A stretch of DNA of 64,000 bases from Tanypteryx hageni. Taxonomy: Eukaryota > Arthropoda > Insecta > Odonata > Petaluridae. The translations under genes and the position numbers were made by a program. How positions within the stretch are numbered: the first letter of the stretch is position 1; every line of letters begins with the position of its first letter. Positions 1-11,413 of the stretch are shown here, one piece after another. The notes below the pieces were generated by a model. That model searched no databases. It was not told the DNA's origin and saw only the letters and a program-made list of their open reading frames with translations. The stretch spans positions 171,786,837 through 171,850,836 of the forward strand of contig CM054113.1 of assembly GCA_028673005.1 (NCBI GenBank). Direction: 5' to 3'.

Positions 1-124
1 TCTTTCTGTACAGAGTCTTCAGTTAAAATGAAATACCTGATAACTAAAATTTAAAAATCAAGTATCTGCTCATTGAAAAATACCTTCAATCAAGAAAACA
101 AATCAATCTTTTCAAACAATTTCC

Positions 125-1428
125 TTAAATTCCTATAAATTCGCCATCATTGGAGTCATCATCGGTAATTTGGAACTCGTCGTGAACTTCATTTGTTTCT
201 GAAGCTTCAGGTTCATCTGGTTCTAATTTTGTGGTCGTCGTGCTGTTGTTGTCATCATCTTCCCATAATATGTCATCTTCATTTCCATCTAAAGCAGTAC
301 TTATGCAACATTTTTTGAATCCCTTCTGAGGGGAGGTCATTCCATGCTTCCATGATCCACTGGCAAATTGTTTTTATATCTACTTTACAAATGAGTCCAC
401 CTTTGGTGAATGTGTATGTGCCATTCACCATCCAATTGGCCCACTTCTTCTTCAGTGCCGATTTAAACGGCTTGTTAACAGCAACGTCTATAGGCTGCAG
501 GACCGATGTCATTTCCCCTGAGATAATCACCAAATTTGTCTTCATTTCAAGGAGTTTCTTTTTTACTTCGGGATGTATGGCATCGGAATGCATCTAAGAC
601 CAAGAGAGATCTTTGACGCATTCCACCAGACCTTCTTTTCCAAACAGTCTCGATCCAGTCACTGGTGATGTTTTCATCAAACCAACCTTGCTGTTGCACT
701 TGGACTATGATGCCACAGGGAAATTCGCATTTCAGCATTGTTTTTCTTTTAAAAACTACATATGGAGGCAGTTTCATCCCATCAGCCATACAGACAAGCA
801 TGACAGTGAAACGATTTCTTTCATTTCCCTTTCATCATGATGGTTCTTGCACCTCTCTCATTTACCGTTATATCAGACGGCATATCAAATATTAATGGCG
901 TTTGGTCGGCATTGCCTATTTGACTAATTGTAAGTGGAAAATTGAATTCTTTCTTAATTGTATTATATAGGACTGGTATGCAATTAATTTCTCCTCATGA
1001 TCTTTGGGTAAACGTTGACTTATCGTAGTACGTCAGCAGATTAAGAAATTGTGTCTTTTCTAGAAACGACAACACCAATGCATAGACGCTTTGAGGTCTT
1101 TAATGGTTAATTATTTGGATAATCTCAAAGCTCATACACAAACAGCTGATGTGCTAACACCCAAGCAGTCCCTTCTTGTATCTCTTATCCATTTCAACAA
1201 GCATTCTTCCATTTCAGGATGGTTTGCTTTACTACCGCGGTTCACCTCTTTGGTCTTCCCCATATTTTTTATCGTTTCTTCAGCCGTTCTCCATTTTCTT
1301 ATAAGACATTCACTGGGCCCAAATTCACATTCAGCCACTCTATTAGCATGTTCTTTAGCATATTGACACACTCTTAATTTATAATTAGTGTCATAACTTT
1401 GTCTTGTGACTTTCATTTTTTCTATCAT
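125..1428 (-). pseudogene. Decayed pogo/Tigger-type (Tc1/mariner superfamily) DDE transposase
   Basis: Read on the minus strand, pieces of one pogo/Tigger transposase follow in the correct order. An N-terminal helix-turn-helix region occupies about 1428-1132. A first catalytic block with NADQTPLIFDMPSD follows near 870-930; the family usually has NADE at this place. The second aspartate block LVLDAFRCHT lies near 630 and the third block SVLQPIDVAVNKPF near 500. An Asp/Glu-rich tail closes the protein near 125. Frame changes separate the blocks, so the gene is dead. A second, shorter copy of the same family lies on the + strand at 44032-44850. Terminal repeats were not identified; the left end may lie outside the window. 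The family call is firm because all three acidic blocks are present; exact subfamily is not resolved. Confidence 0.85.
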
Positions 1429-3128
1429 AGATAAGGGTAAAAATAAAATCCATTAGTAAGTGATTAATAATCCATGCTGTCATTTGTAAAGTAGGAATGT
1501 AAGTTTGTTTTATGTACGTAAGAAATTTACCTGTGAATTAGCTGGGTATCGCAAAAGTAGTATCAATGTAATTTTTAATCTTCAAAACGTCAAATAGATA
1601 ATTGCGGGAACTCAACAGAGGAATAACCATACCTGCCTACAGTTCAACATTTTGTTTCTAGATGGCTCTCAACCTTCTATTTCGCCTGAAGCGTCGTTTG
1701 GAAGCACCATGAAAATTATAGTCAATATTAAGGAATGGAACTTTGAAAAAATCTTTATCAATAATTGAAATAAATTACTTTTTAAAATTCAAGATATTTT
1801 ATTTTTACTGCAAGTTTCACAGACGATTGCAGAAATTTTTAGTTTTTTATTTCAATTGGGTAGGAGTCACGAAAATCTGCTACATTTTATCTTCTACATT
1901 GCTTTCCAAAGTGTTTTACTATATCCTGTAATAAATAGTTTTGACATAGGTAAATCTCGTACTACAAATACTTCAGTAAATTCACCTTTTAGATCATACT
2001 TAGCAGAAAGTATATTTTACGGAAATCATCTAATAGAATAGATATGAATCTTTTATTGCGATTTATTGTTTATTCCTAGAATTTTAACAGAAAACCTTCC
2101 TGTGTCCTAAACACGTGAAAACAGAAAATTCTTCGAATTTGAGCCGAAAACCTCCCTGCATCCTATACACAGGTCTTTACGGTACCCCAAATTAAATCCT
2201 GCAGCAGGATCCTGTTAACAGGCACTTAAAACTGGTGGATATAAGTTGAAGCACTAGTAGAATTGAATTACATTTATTTTTACTTAATATATTCTTATAT
2301 TTTGTCATTAATAATGTTTGTTATGGTCTCATTTATGACTGAAATGCCAGTGAGAGGATATTAAAATTATTGTCATTATTTCATGCATTATAAATGTCAC
2401 TTATTTGATTTCTTTTACTTATCAGATTGTTGTTTCAAAGTCATTTGTAAAGTTTTAATGATTAACCCTCTCCCATCCCAATTTAAATTCATCCTCAGAA
2501 GTGAAACTAGAAGAGAATTTTATACATATAGTGCATAGTAAGCTTGACAATGTAAACAGCTCAAAAACCCTACGAGATTACCTGAATCATCAATACGGTA
2601 TATGTATAAGTATTCTGGCAACTTAGACTAAAAGTCAAATTTCATAAGAGGGTTAAATTTTAAATTATCACAAGTAAATTTTGCAAGCTAAAATTGCATA
2701 TGTCCAGATTGATGAGAGCAGGATAAATTATTGATAAAGGTTAATCCAAATAATGTAAAGTGACAAAACAATCTTGATAAACATAAAATCCAGTAGGAGC
2801 TGGATAAACTAACATGAATGGAATTCGAGGCAAGATTTATAAATTAATGGTCCCTTTCTGTCTACAAATCTCCTGGTAGTTATTTATTAGATGAATATGA
2901 ACATGAGTGATGTCTACTCAATTATACCATTGCTGGTGATTTTGAAGTTAATTTTTAACTTTGCAAATTTTATTTTGTTGTATGTATTTTCAAATGCATG
3001 CCAAGTGAAATCAGGAGACATTGTTTCATAATAAAATGTATTTGTACATTTAATGCATATTAACATAATGCCACCCTATGGAACAAGTTTTATTATATAA
3101 ATGCTTAGCAAAAACTGCTGCCTTACAG
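1429..3128. other. Non-coding stretch upstream of the first visible PGM3 exon
   Basis: No supportable exon or RNA gene is seen. The DNA is AT-rich. A small cluster of short palindromes (CCTGCAGCAGG and CCTGTTAACAGG) sits near 2200-2216. It is presumably intron of PGM3, since the N-terminal half of that protein is not encoded in the window. Confidence 0.5.
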
Positions 3129-3300
3129 TGTGGGGCAGATTACGTAAAAGTTCAGCAGAGGCAGCCAAAAGGACTGGAATCTCTCCAGTCTGGAGAGAGA
3201 GGAGTTTCTGTTGATGGTGATGCTGACAGAGTTGTATACTATTACTTGGATGAAAATAAAGTATTTCACCTTCTTGATGGTGATAGAATTGCAAGTTTAG
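3129..3300 (+). CDS. PGM3: Phosphoacetylglucosamine mutase, first visible exon (metal-binding loop)
   Basis: PGM3 converts GlcNAc-6-phosphate to GlcNAc-1-phosphate in the cytosolic route to UDP-GlcNAc, the donor for chitin, N-glycans and GPI anchors. This exon follows a TTACAG acceptor, begins CGADYVKVQQRQ and ends at TTTAG|GTAAGG in phase 1. It carries the DGDADR metal-binding loop of the alpha-D-phosphohexomutase family, followed by VVYYYLDENK and LLDGDRIAS. Its leftover G joins TT of the exon at 16524 to give Val, which restores an uninterrupted family sequence, so no exon is missing in between. Exons for the N-terminal part with the catalytic serine are not in the window. The fly orthologue is known as nesthocker (nst). 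Confidence 0.93.
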
Positions 3301-3513
3301 GTAAGGTGTTTATCTTCAAGATATTGTTAGTTTTAGTGAAAATTATCAAATGCTAGATATCTCTTTAAATAATGAGCCAAGAAATCCAGTCACGCTCAAC
3401 TAATATGGACTATTTATGACTGAATGTAATGCCATTTTTAACAAACTTGTCGAGTAGGTGGAGTATTGAAATTTGGTAGGCATTTTTGATTCTCGTCGTG
3501 ATACGGTAAAGAA

Positions 3514-3543
3514 GGTAAGGTAAAGGTAAGGTAAGGTAAAGAA
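3514..3543 (+). repeat. (GGTAA)n short tandem repeat
   Basis: Several consecutive imperfect GGTAA/GGTAAA units lie within a purine-rich tract. It is a simple microsatellite without other features. Confidence 0.7.
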
Positions 3544-3722
3544 GATAATGGCCATTTTTAGGGTGAGATTTAGACTAGGAAGTCTATTTTTCCAGAGAGG
3601 GAGGGAAAATGGTAGGGTGGAGGATGGGAGAGAGAAAAGGAGAAAGAATGGGAAGTGCCTTAAATTTAATACTAAATCCACGCATACCCATCATATTTGA
3701 CGGGCAATTTCACTAGTGAATT

Positions 3723-3776
3723 ATATATATATATATATATATATACATATACACATATATACATACACGCACACAC
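3723..3776. repeat. (AT)n followed by an AC-rich microsatellite
   Basis: A run of AT dinucleotides passes into ACATATACAC and CACGCACACAC units. It adjoins the left end of the fold-back element that follows. Confidence 0.8.
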
Positions 3777-3778
3777 TA

Positions 3779-4061
3779 GGTCAAAAATAAATTTTTATTT
3801 ACTACACTTGATTTAGAACTTTTGTCAAACTTATTTGGCTTTAAACCTACTTACACTTATATATATATATTTATACTACACCTTGAACATTTGCACAAGT
3901 TATATAGATTTCAACTTTCTTACACTTTCAAAAAGTCATACAACTTTTACAAATGTTCAAGGTGTAGGATAATTAAAAGTGTAAACAGGTTTAAAGCCAA
4001 ATAAGTTAGACCATAGTAATAAATCAAGTGTAGTAAATCAAAATTTATTTTTGACTTTTAA
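3779..4061. mobile_element. Fold-back MITE, nearly entire length palindromic
   Basis: The two halves are reverse complements over about 130 bp each. The left half contains GTCAAAAATAAAT, TTTACTACACTTGATTTA, TTATTTGGCTTTAAACCT and ACACCTTGAACATTTG; the right half contains the complements in reverse order. No coding sequence is present. Target duplications are not clear. It sits at the very left edge of the HWDGK transposon and may have removed or displaced that element's terminus. Confidence 0.85.
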
Positions 4062-4334
4062 GAGCAAAATATGTTTTTTTAAATTTTTTCAGTCTCATCC
4101 CCTGATGTGGTTCCAATTCAGAAAAAAATCTGCCAAGTTTTGAAAAGATCCAATGAGTGGAAACCATGTCCCAAAGCACTTCTTTATAGAAATTTTTCAT
4201 ATTTTACTCTAAAATGAAAAGAATATTTATTTTAAAGAAAGAAACAAAGATTATATTTATTTTTTAACAGACATAACATTTTTCAGTTGTACAAAATTTT
4301 ATTGAAATCATATTTTATAAAACAATACATAGTT

Positions 4335-4528
4335 TCATAATTTCTTTGACGATGTGTCACTTTTACAATCTGTAAATAGACTATGGTAATTATTCACTAC
4401 CTGTAATAGGAATTGTTTTTGTTCTTCATTGTTTGTTATAATACTATTATAATATGTCCTTAATTTAACCTCCCTTTCTGTGGTATTATTCACAACTTTA
4501 AGACCTTCAACTATTTCCACTCCTTTTT
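4335..4528 (-). pseudogene. HWDGK-family protein, C-terminal fragment
   Basis: The fragment reads GLKVVNNTTEREVKL followed by TNNEEQKQFLLQVVNNYH on the minus strand. I recognise this as the usual C-terminal segment of the HWDGK family (a KVVND-like helix and EEQKQFLLQVV). It is separated from the preceding fragment by the 780-bp element at 4529-5308. Confidence 0.6.
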
Positions 4529-5308
4529 AGGCTGGTTTCCAAAGGAAACATAACCTTATGAAATGGTCATGTGTATGTCCCCCACTAACAACTTTTGCAT
4601 CAATGGACCAATTTTCATGAAACTTGGTATGAGGCTCGTGCTGCCAGGGCCCTCCTCTGGTCTATATTTTATTTGGCGAAGATTAAGTCCCGGGTTCAAT
4701 TCCAGGAACGTTTTTTCTCTATTTGTTTTACATAGGAAGTCTCGAATCCATCATGCAGAGATGTTTTATTTAATACTTTAAAATATCTTAAAATTGTGAT
4801 ATCGAAGCGGGGTTTGTACCGTTCTAAGGGGAAAAGAATGTAGATTCTAGTTCTTATTGCAGAATTTTGATAATTGATCGTATTTTCTTGAATTTCTACT
4901 AAAACAGCGTTTTTGCGTTTTAAATAGCATTTTATCGAATTGTTGCCATGGACTTGAACTGAACTTGACTTGAGCATAGATGAGTGAACAAATGGGTTAT
5001 TTTCTTTTCCACTAGACTACCCTTCAGCAATGAACAGTTGATCCATACATATTAGTGTATAAACAGTAAAATTTATTAAATTCGTTTATTTTAAAAAATA
5101 CATGCAAAATATGTCAGAAAGAGATTTTGGTGTTGCTTTTAGTATTTTAGCCCTGATAATGCTCTATTAATTTGGTTTCCAATTTTTCTCTAGCATTGAT
5201 AAAATATGAATTACTAATGGTATTTATGGTATGAAAATTCCTTGGAATGACTAACACATACTGAAACATTTCCTGTCAATATAAGTAATCAATTTGGGAA
5301 ACCAGCCT
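4529..5308 (+). mobile_element. 780-bp non-autonomous DNA element with AGGCTGGTTTCC ends, copy 1
   Basis: The ends are inverted repeats, AGGCTGGTTTCC at the left and GGAAACCAGCCT at the right. A second, inverted copy lies at 56708-57508 and matches along nearly the whole length, which fixes the boundaries. No protein is encoded. An internal CCCGGGTTCAATTCC resembles a tRNA T-arm (Pol III B box). It is inserted in the HWDGK pseudogene. Target duplications are not clear, so the superfamily is unassigned. Confidence 0.8.
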
Positions 5309-5599
5309 GCATTAGTTCTGGTATGGTCTTCTTGTTTATAGTCTGCATTGGTTTCCCAAGTTGAGGTTCCACATCAAGAAAGTTAGATGATATGCCAAAT
5401 CGCTCAGAGGTTTTTTGTACTAATTCAAATGAAATCTTATATTTCTTTACTTATATATCCCACCTCATATTTTGGTTGATTAACAAAGCACTTAGTGGCT
5501 TCATAAGTATTAACTTGATATTTGAAAGCTTGCACCATTTTTATTTTTGATTCTACAGATACTTTTGCATCAAAAAATGCCAGTGCTGCTGCTTCTGGC
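5309..5599 (-). pseudogene. HWDGK-family protein, fragment between two insertions
   Basis: On the minus strand this reads MPEAAALAFFDAKVSVESK, then KMVQAFKYQ, and further on FGISSNFLDVEPQLGKP. The first block continues the SHLWYLT end of the fragment at 11627-11794 once the 6-kb insertion at 5608-11618 is removed; family members carry HLWYLS followed by an ALAFFD-like block. At least one frame change is present. Confidence 0.6.
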
Positions 5600-6248
5600 A
5601 TCGGGTATAGGGTTGCCAACCCTCTCGGTTTCGCCGGGTCTCCCGGAATAGGGAAAGATTCTAGAAATTCTCCCGACTCCTAAAATGAGGCCTTTTTCTC
5701 CCGTTTTCACTTAACAAGGTGATTTCCATGCAGGTTGTATATTTGACGGTAACCATGCTATTGAAGAATTGGCAGCATTACCAAGGGGCCGGGTGGGTAT
5801 CATGCACCTTTATATTGTCATGCACCAAGCGATCCGTGACCCTTTTCTGCATGTTCACATTTTCTATCCCCATCGCATACTGCTGCCAACCCCTCTCACT
5901 GCACACCTGCACCTTCTTTTATCTCTACATTTCATATTTCTTTGCCAGATAGCCAAACAGGCTTGCCACCTTATGGCCATGACAATACAGTAGAGCAGGG
6001 GTCGGCAACCTTTTCACCTACGAGGGCGCAATTTATATTACTGAGGACGTGAAGGGCGCAAGATCAGTTGATATCTCTCTGTATCAGTGGTTGCAACCTC
6101 TTTATCTATGAGGGCGCAACTTTAATTATTGGGGCGTGAAGTGATGTAACAATAGTAGATGTGTACCAATATTTATTAAAATGATATTTTTGTGTATATA
6201 TAAGAGAAAAACTATTAAAGAATTTATTATAAAAACATGAAAAATAAA

Positions 6249-8071
6249 TCAATGTGAAACTTGGGACTGCATATCTTCAGCCAACTTGCTATAATTTGGT
6301 ACATAACTCGAGATACCTGATCTTAGGCAGTTGTCTAAATTGTAATTGGTGAGTCTCCATCGGTACTTGGATTTCAAGTGTTCCATGCTTGAAAAAATGG
6401 ACTCGCAAGTGTATGTTGAAGCACAGTAAGAATATATTTTTACGGCACATTTTCTTAATAATGGATAGCGATTTTCGTCAACTAAATTCCAAAAGTTTTC
6501 ATCATTTTTATGTGACCTTAAAATAATATCATTCTGCATATTTATTATTTCCATTTCTAAGTCCTCGATGTTAACGATATTAAAGTAAGTTCCAATATTA
6601 ACAGGCATATCATTGTCCATAAAATTGAACAGATTAGCAAAGAATGTTATTCTGGGTTTTACTTCAGAAAACTGATGAAACCTAAAATTAAATTCCTTCA
6701 GGAGAGTTTCAATGTGTTGTGAAAATGGTTCAGTGGTAACATTTTCATCAGTCAGACTCTCAATAATATCTTTTAAATTCGGGAAATGTGATAATAAATT
6801 TCTCTCTAGGTGAGACTTCTACAATGCCAATTTACATTTGAATGCATCTACTGCACTTATCATTTTTGCAATGTGTTGATTTTTCCCTTGCATCTCCATA
6901 TTCAGTTCGTTCAATTTTATACTTATATCAACAAGAAATCCATCAACCAAGCTTTGTCATCCAACTGTGCATAATATTCATTTCTTGACGTGAGAAATTC
7001 CTTTACCTCCTTTATGAGATTTATAAACCTCACAAGTATTTTGCCTCTGCTGAGCCATCTAACTTCGGTATGTAAAAGGAGATCATCAAATTCGGCATCT
7101 TCACCTTGTAAAAGCAGTTTAAACAATCGGTGTTGCATTGTTACGGCTCTTATGGAATTTATTATTTTTGTTACTGTTTTCATGACATGTTGAAGAACTT
7201 TTGCGCTTAACATTTCTTGGTGTATAATGCAGTGAAATGAAATAAATTTTGGAAAGAGAGGGTCTTCTTAACATAGCGTAATAAATCCATTTTTACAACC
7301 TGTCATCGAAGGTGCACCATCTGTATTAATTGCGGTCAAATTCATTAATGGTATATTACTTTCTTAGATATATTTTTTAAAAGCTGAAAAAATGTCTTCG
7401 CCTCTTGTTCGTCCCTTTAATGGAAGAATTTTAAGAAATTCTTCCTTTCCTGAGAAATCATTATACACCATCTTCACAACCATAGCCAATTGAAAAGTGT
7501 CTGATATGTCTGTTGACTCATCCAGTTGCAACGAGAAGAAAATACATTTTTGTAAATCATTTGCCAACTCTTTCTCCATATTGGTTGCAATAACTTCAAT
7601 TCTTCTTGTAACTTTTCTTGCTGATAACTGAATCATGTTGATTGCTGAGGTAATTTCATTTTTATTTTTAAAATCTTCAAAAAGTGAGTCGGCAATTGCT
7701 AACATGGCTTCTTTTACAATCTCACCATCTTCAAAAGGCTTTTTCCTCTTGGCCAACAAATGCAAAATTTTAAGTGATGCAATCGTTGCTCTTTTTGATT
7801 GCTGCACTGGTCTGATAAAAATGCTTTGCTGTTTAATTAAAATAGATTTCATATCAGAAATTTTATTTTACTTCACCTCCGAGTTTAACAGATAACTAGT
7901 ATTAAAATTTCCGTGGACCGTATTAAAATGTCTTTCAACATTACTTTTCTTTGAAAGTGCGACACAAGCATTGCACAATAAACAAACACACTTTCCTTTC
8001 AAATCAACATAACAGAATTGTTCTTCCCAATCAACATTGAAGTAATATGTCCTTTGCCTCTTATTACTCAT
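6249..8071 (-). pseudogene. hAT transposase with N-terminal BED finger, recently inactivated
   Basis: From the ATG at 8071 the protein begins MSNKRQRTYYFNVDWEEQ. A BED-type zinc finger follows (CLLCNACVALSKKSNVERH, then H of NTVH). The RNase-H-fold core shows LDESTDISDTFQLA, NTDGAPSMTGC and EVRWLSRGK. The hAT C-terminal dimerisation region is STYTCESIFSSMEHLKSKYR. These features match the ZBED5/GTF2IRD2-related branch of hAT transposases. Only a few stops and frame changes (for example near 7365, 7270, 6920 and 6822) interrupt an otherwise full-length protein, so decay is moderate. It would have moved hAT elements by cut-and-paste in the nucleus. Confidence 0.88.
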
Positions 8072-8278
8072 AATGGGGATGAAATTTTCTACAAATGAAT
8101 TAATAAACACAACACACTGAACATTGGGAAAATATCAGAAATATTGTGAACTATTGGTCAATTTAAATTGATTTATGTTTAACCAATGAAGAGGGAAATG
8201 AGCTATCACATGCTGATAGTGTAAGAGATGAAGAAAAATCTCCCAAACCCTGTACTTTGTATACTAAGCGAAGAATGG

Positions 8279-8507
8279 AACTTCGAAACCAACGACTCAC
8301 AACAATAACTCGAGCCAAGTTATGCTACAAGACGGAGGACAGAACTCCAAAACCAATGACTCACAACAATAACTCGAGCCAAGTTATGCTACAAGACGGA
8401 GGACAGAACTCCGAAACCAACAACTTTCAACAATAACTTGAGGCAAGTTATGCTACAAGACGGAGGACAGAACTCCGAAACCAATGACTTTTGACAAGAA
8501 CTTGGGA
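8279..8507. repeat. 64-bp tandem repeat, about 3.6 units
   Basis: Units start at 8279, 8343, 8407 and 8471, each with AACTCCGAAACCAA, CAACAATAACTCGAG, CAAGTTATGCTACAAGACGG and AGGACAG. The last unit is partial and diverged. The array lies between the transposase start and the right terminal repeat of the hAT. Confidence 0.9.
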
Positions 8508-9568
8508 GTTTCACGCAACATAGGGAAATAGTTTTCCCGTATCGAGTGCCTACCTCCAAATAGCCTGAACCGGCTAACGGAGCTATAGTACACGACGGGT
8601 TGAGAACAAGGATCTCAGTTAGCCTTGCAGCCGTAATAGTGATTGAAGGCAACAGGACATCTTCACCTAACATAAACTAGGGGTGGAGAATTCCCTATCT
8701 TTTCGTACAGTTCGTACGAGAACGTTTGTATGAATTGTCAGCACAGGCACGGCAATCACACAAACACGATAGCGGCTTCTCCTACTCTCGGCGAGTAATC
8801 TCCGAAAAATGCTGTGAAGGATGTATTTATACTAGGGCAGGGTAGGGAGAAGGAAAAGGGACGTGGATAAACAAGAGTGGGTAATGGAGGAGTCATTATG
8901 AAAAGAACTCTGTCAATGACAACAATGTCTTTATCCAACAATGTATGTCCCCATTCTGTTCGCTTATAAGTCCTGACCTTGACGATGTTATTTTGTAACG
9001 GACATACGATTTGGCTCGGTGTGATGTAAAATTAAAATGTTTGTTACAAAGTTCTATTCTTCATCTGGTTCCACAACTTATTGGTCTTCTGAGAATTTTC
9101 CGTAATTTTTTAACTTGAGTTCTCATTTTGGCTGGCGGGCGACACACAAATGTCTTGCGGGCGCCATGGCGCCCGCGGTCGCCACGTTGCCGACCTCTGC
9201 AGTAGAGTCTCAATTATCCGAGCCCTGCTTATTCGAGCTTCCGTGTTAACCAAGGCGGCCCCCTCTAAATACATTGTTGTTTTTAGCTTGCGGTCAAGGT
9301 AACAGGTTATTTACCACATGTAAATCATGACTCATCACGACTTCAGTTTTCAGTTGATACATAGTGTAAGATTCACGAAGCATGCGGCTGCATTCAGCTG
9401 CAACAATGTATGTAACCGAGGCATATTCCTCTTGACGGAGGCTCGGATCGTCAAGTTAGTCTTCGATGAGCCTCAATAAAAAGGTGACATTAAACTCCCA
9501 TTGACTTGTCCATCCTTGACATCATTTTTTTACCCTAAAATAGTTAGACGTTTCTTGACTACTGAATA

Positions 9569-9685
9569 ATGAGTGGGAAAAGAAAGCATGTTGTGGTGTC
9601 TCTAGAGACCAAATTAAAGGCTATTCAACGATTAGATAGTGGTGAAACCATAAAGAAAGTAGCTGAAAATTTAGGTTTTGTTTAA
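9569..9685 (+). pseudogene. pogo/Tigger transposase, N-terminal helix-turn-helix fragment
   Basis: A reading frame beginning MSGKRKHVVVSLETKLKAIQ and continuing RLDSGETIKKVAENLGF is the typical pogo/CENP-B N-terminal DNA-binding helix-turn-helix. It ends at a stop after 38 codons; DDE sequences are absent. It is the only coding remnant of the Tigger element at 5988-9857. Confidence 0.8.
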
Positions 9686-10585
9686 GTAATATCAATAAAT
9701 TGTTCTTTTAGTTTAGTTACGTATGTATAAAATAAATTTTCTCAACATACATAGGCCTATTTTTAATACCTAAAAATGAAACTTCTGTTTTATCCGAGTT
9801 TATCATTATGCAAGGTTAGCTTGTTCCACTTTACCTCGGATAATCAAGACTCTACTGTATTTACATTGATTGAATTGATTGGCTAGCATCTATACAGTAC
9901 TATAAAAATCTGCCTCTTCATAAGTATACAGTATTAATTATTATATTATTTAATTGTAATATTATTATAATTAATATTAATTATTGTATAAAGGATATTC
10001 TCATAGGGGAATGAGATATAAGAGAATTAAAATAAAAAAAATCCACAACAATGCATTTCAACATGAACAAAACTTTTCACCAGATAATAACGTCAAATTT
10101 CCACATTCAAAATGAATTTGTACCAAGAACCGAAACGGATTCACAAATCGATGATGGGAAAGTGAAATATCATTGATTCATGCATCCTATGTTTCAAGTG
10201 TCAAATTCATACAATTATTGTAAATAATTTTAAAATGCCATTAAAAAAATGCTCCACCCTTTCCTTTTCCATTAAATTCTGTTATATCTTATTTTCCCGG
10301 CGTGTTACCCTGTTTATTAGGAAATTACATCAAAATTAAATATCTTCTAAACAGTACATTCTATGAAAATTTGTTAAACAAAAATTTTAGAGAATAATAT
10401 TTTATATAACGTTTGTATTAAGTAACATCTGTATTTATGAAGATTTGAAATAGTTATTTGCCAAAAAATAAACAATGACAAGAGTAAACATACAATTCCT
10501 GTTAACCGATTTCAGCCAAAAATTATAATAAAAAATACAAATATAAAATTTTGTGTTGCTCTGACCATTAGTTTATGAGCTAGAG

Positions 10586-10812
10586 CAGTGGTTCTCAAAC
10601 TTTCAATTGTCACTGCCCCCTTTGAATTGAAAACAGTAAAAATAAGAAACTTTATTGCAAATTTCTTCATTTTATGTAACTATTAATAATTTTTATCACA
10701 TCGTTTTATCAAAAATGCCCTAATAAAATTTTATTATTCGTGGAAACTTTATTTTTCGACATTTCACCTTGCATCCAAAATAATATTGCGGCCCACAGTT
10801 TGAGAAACACTG
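10586..10812. mobile_element. 227-bp hAT-type MITE with CAGTG(G/T)TTCTCAAACT ends
   Basis: The left end is CAGTGGTTCTCAAACT and the complement of the right end is CAGTGTTTCTCAAACT. These are typical non-autonomous hAT ends. The flanking 8 bases do not match, so the target duplication has decayed or the ends are slightly misplaced. Confidence 0.7.
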
Positions 10813-11008
10813 AGAGGACTCACAAAAAAACTATTACTGATATACACACCAACATCATTGAGAAAATAATCAAAACGTGTTCAGGGGGCCGTGTATTTCC
10901 ATTCAAATCTTGAACTTTTTTCTTGAAAACAATACTTTCTCTGTACTACGTATATGGAGAAAGTAAAAGCAAAATTAAGCTTGACTATTTGTTATATTAA
11001 AAACTGAA

Positions 11009-11413
11009 AAAGGAGAAACCTCCTTAAAACCATAAAAATTAAAAAAGAAGTACACAAATAAACACCGGTTTAGGGAAAATTAGTCCTCCCTCTCAGGGAC
11101 CGAACACACACACTCCAGGTTTTGGGAAAATACTCCATGCCTCAGTAGGCTGATCTTTATGATCGGCCTACTGAGGATGGAATCATTGATTCCGTATTAC
11201 GTATCGAGGCATTTTATTTAAAAAAGAAGTAGAATTTTAGTTTATTTGCTTGCATGATTCGTGCACTTGTAAACAAGGGTCCCTGGCATGGAGTAGTTCC
11301 CCTAAACCCAGAGTGTGTGAGTGTTTGGTCCTTGGCATGGAATTATTTCCCCTAAACCAGTGTGTATTTGTGTACTTCTTTTTAATTTTTATGGTTATAA
11401 GGAGGTTTCTCCT
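11009..11413. repeat. Long fold-back with arms of about 130 bp and a second hairpin in its loop
   Basis: The left arm (11009-11141) contains GGAGAAACCTCCTTAAAACC, AGAAGTACACAAAT, GGTTTAGGG and TACTCCATGCC; the right arm (11285-11413) is its reverse complement with modest divergence. In the loop, 11140-11155 and 11161-11176 form a 16-bp hairpin (CCTCAGTAGGCTGATC) with one mismatch. The right arm also contains an internal duplication of the GGCATGGA...CCCCTAAACC block. Confidence 0.8.

Larger units (their letters stand above)
5996..9199 (-). mobile_element. hAT transposon with BED-finger transposase and exact 8-bp duplication
   Basis: Ends are CAGGGGTCGGCAAC at the left and, as complement, CAGAGGTCGGCAAC at the right. 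The flanking 8-bp duplication CAGTAGAG (5988-5995 and 9200-9207) is perfect and equals the first 8 bases of the Tigger terminal repeat. The transposase lies on the minus strand at 8071-6249. About 1.1 kb between the transposase start and the right end is non-coding and contains a 64-bp tandem repeat. Confidence 0.92.
5988..9857 (+). mobile_element. pogo/Tigger-type element split by a hAT insertion
   Basis: The left end CAGTAGAG is separated from its continuation TCTCAATTATCCGAG by the hAT at 5996-9199. The complement of the right end is CAGTAGAGTCTTGATTATCCGAG. TA dinucleotides flank at 5986-5987 and 9858-9859, as expected for a Tc1/mariner-type element. Without the hAT and its duplication the element is about 660 bp. 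It keeps only the N-terminal helix-turn-helix coding region (9569-9685), so it is internally deleted and non-autonomous. Confidence 0.85.

Noticed and set aside
3611..3623. TAGGGTGG as the left terminus of the HWDGK element
   Set aside because: It resembles the right terminus, but the following bases do not match, so it is probably chance in a purine-rich run.
8240..8940. Solo copia-type LTR in the hAT
   Set aside because: TGTTGGA start and TATA-like box are suggestive, but no matching CA end or 5-bp duplication could be found, so it is not listed as a feature.
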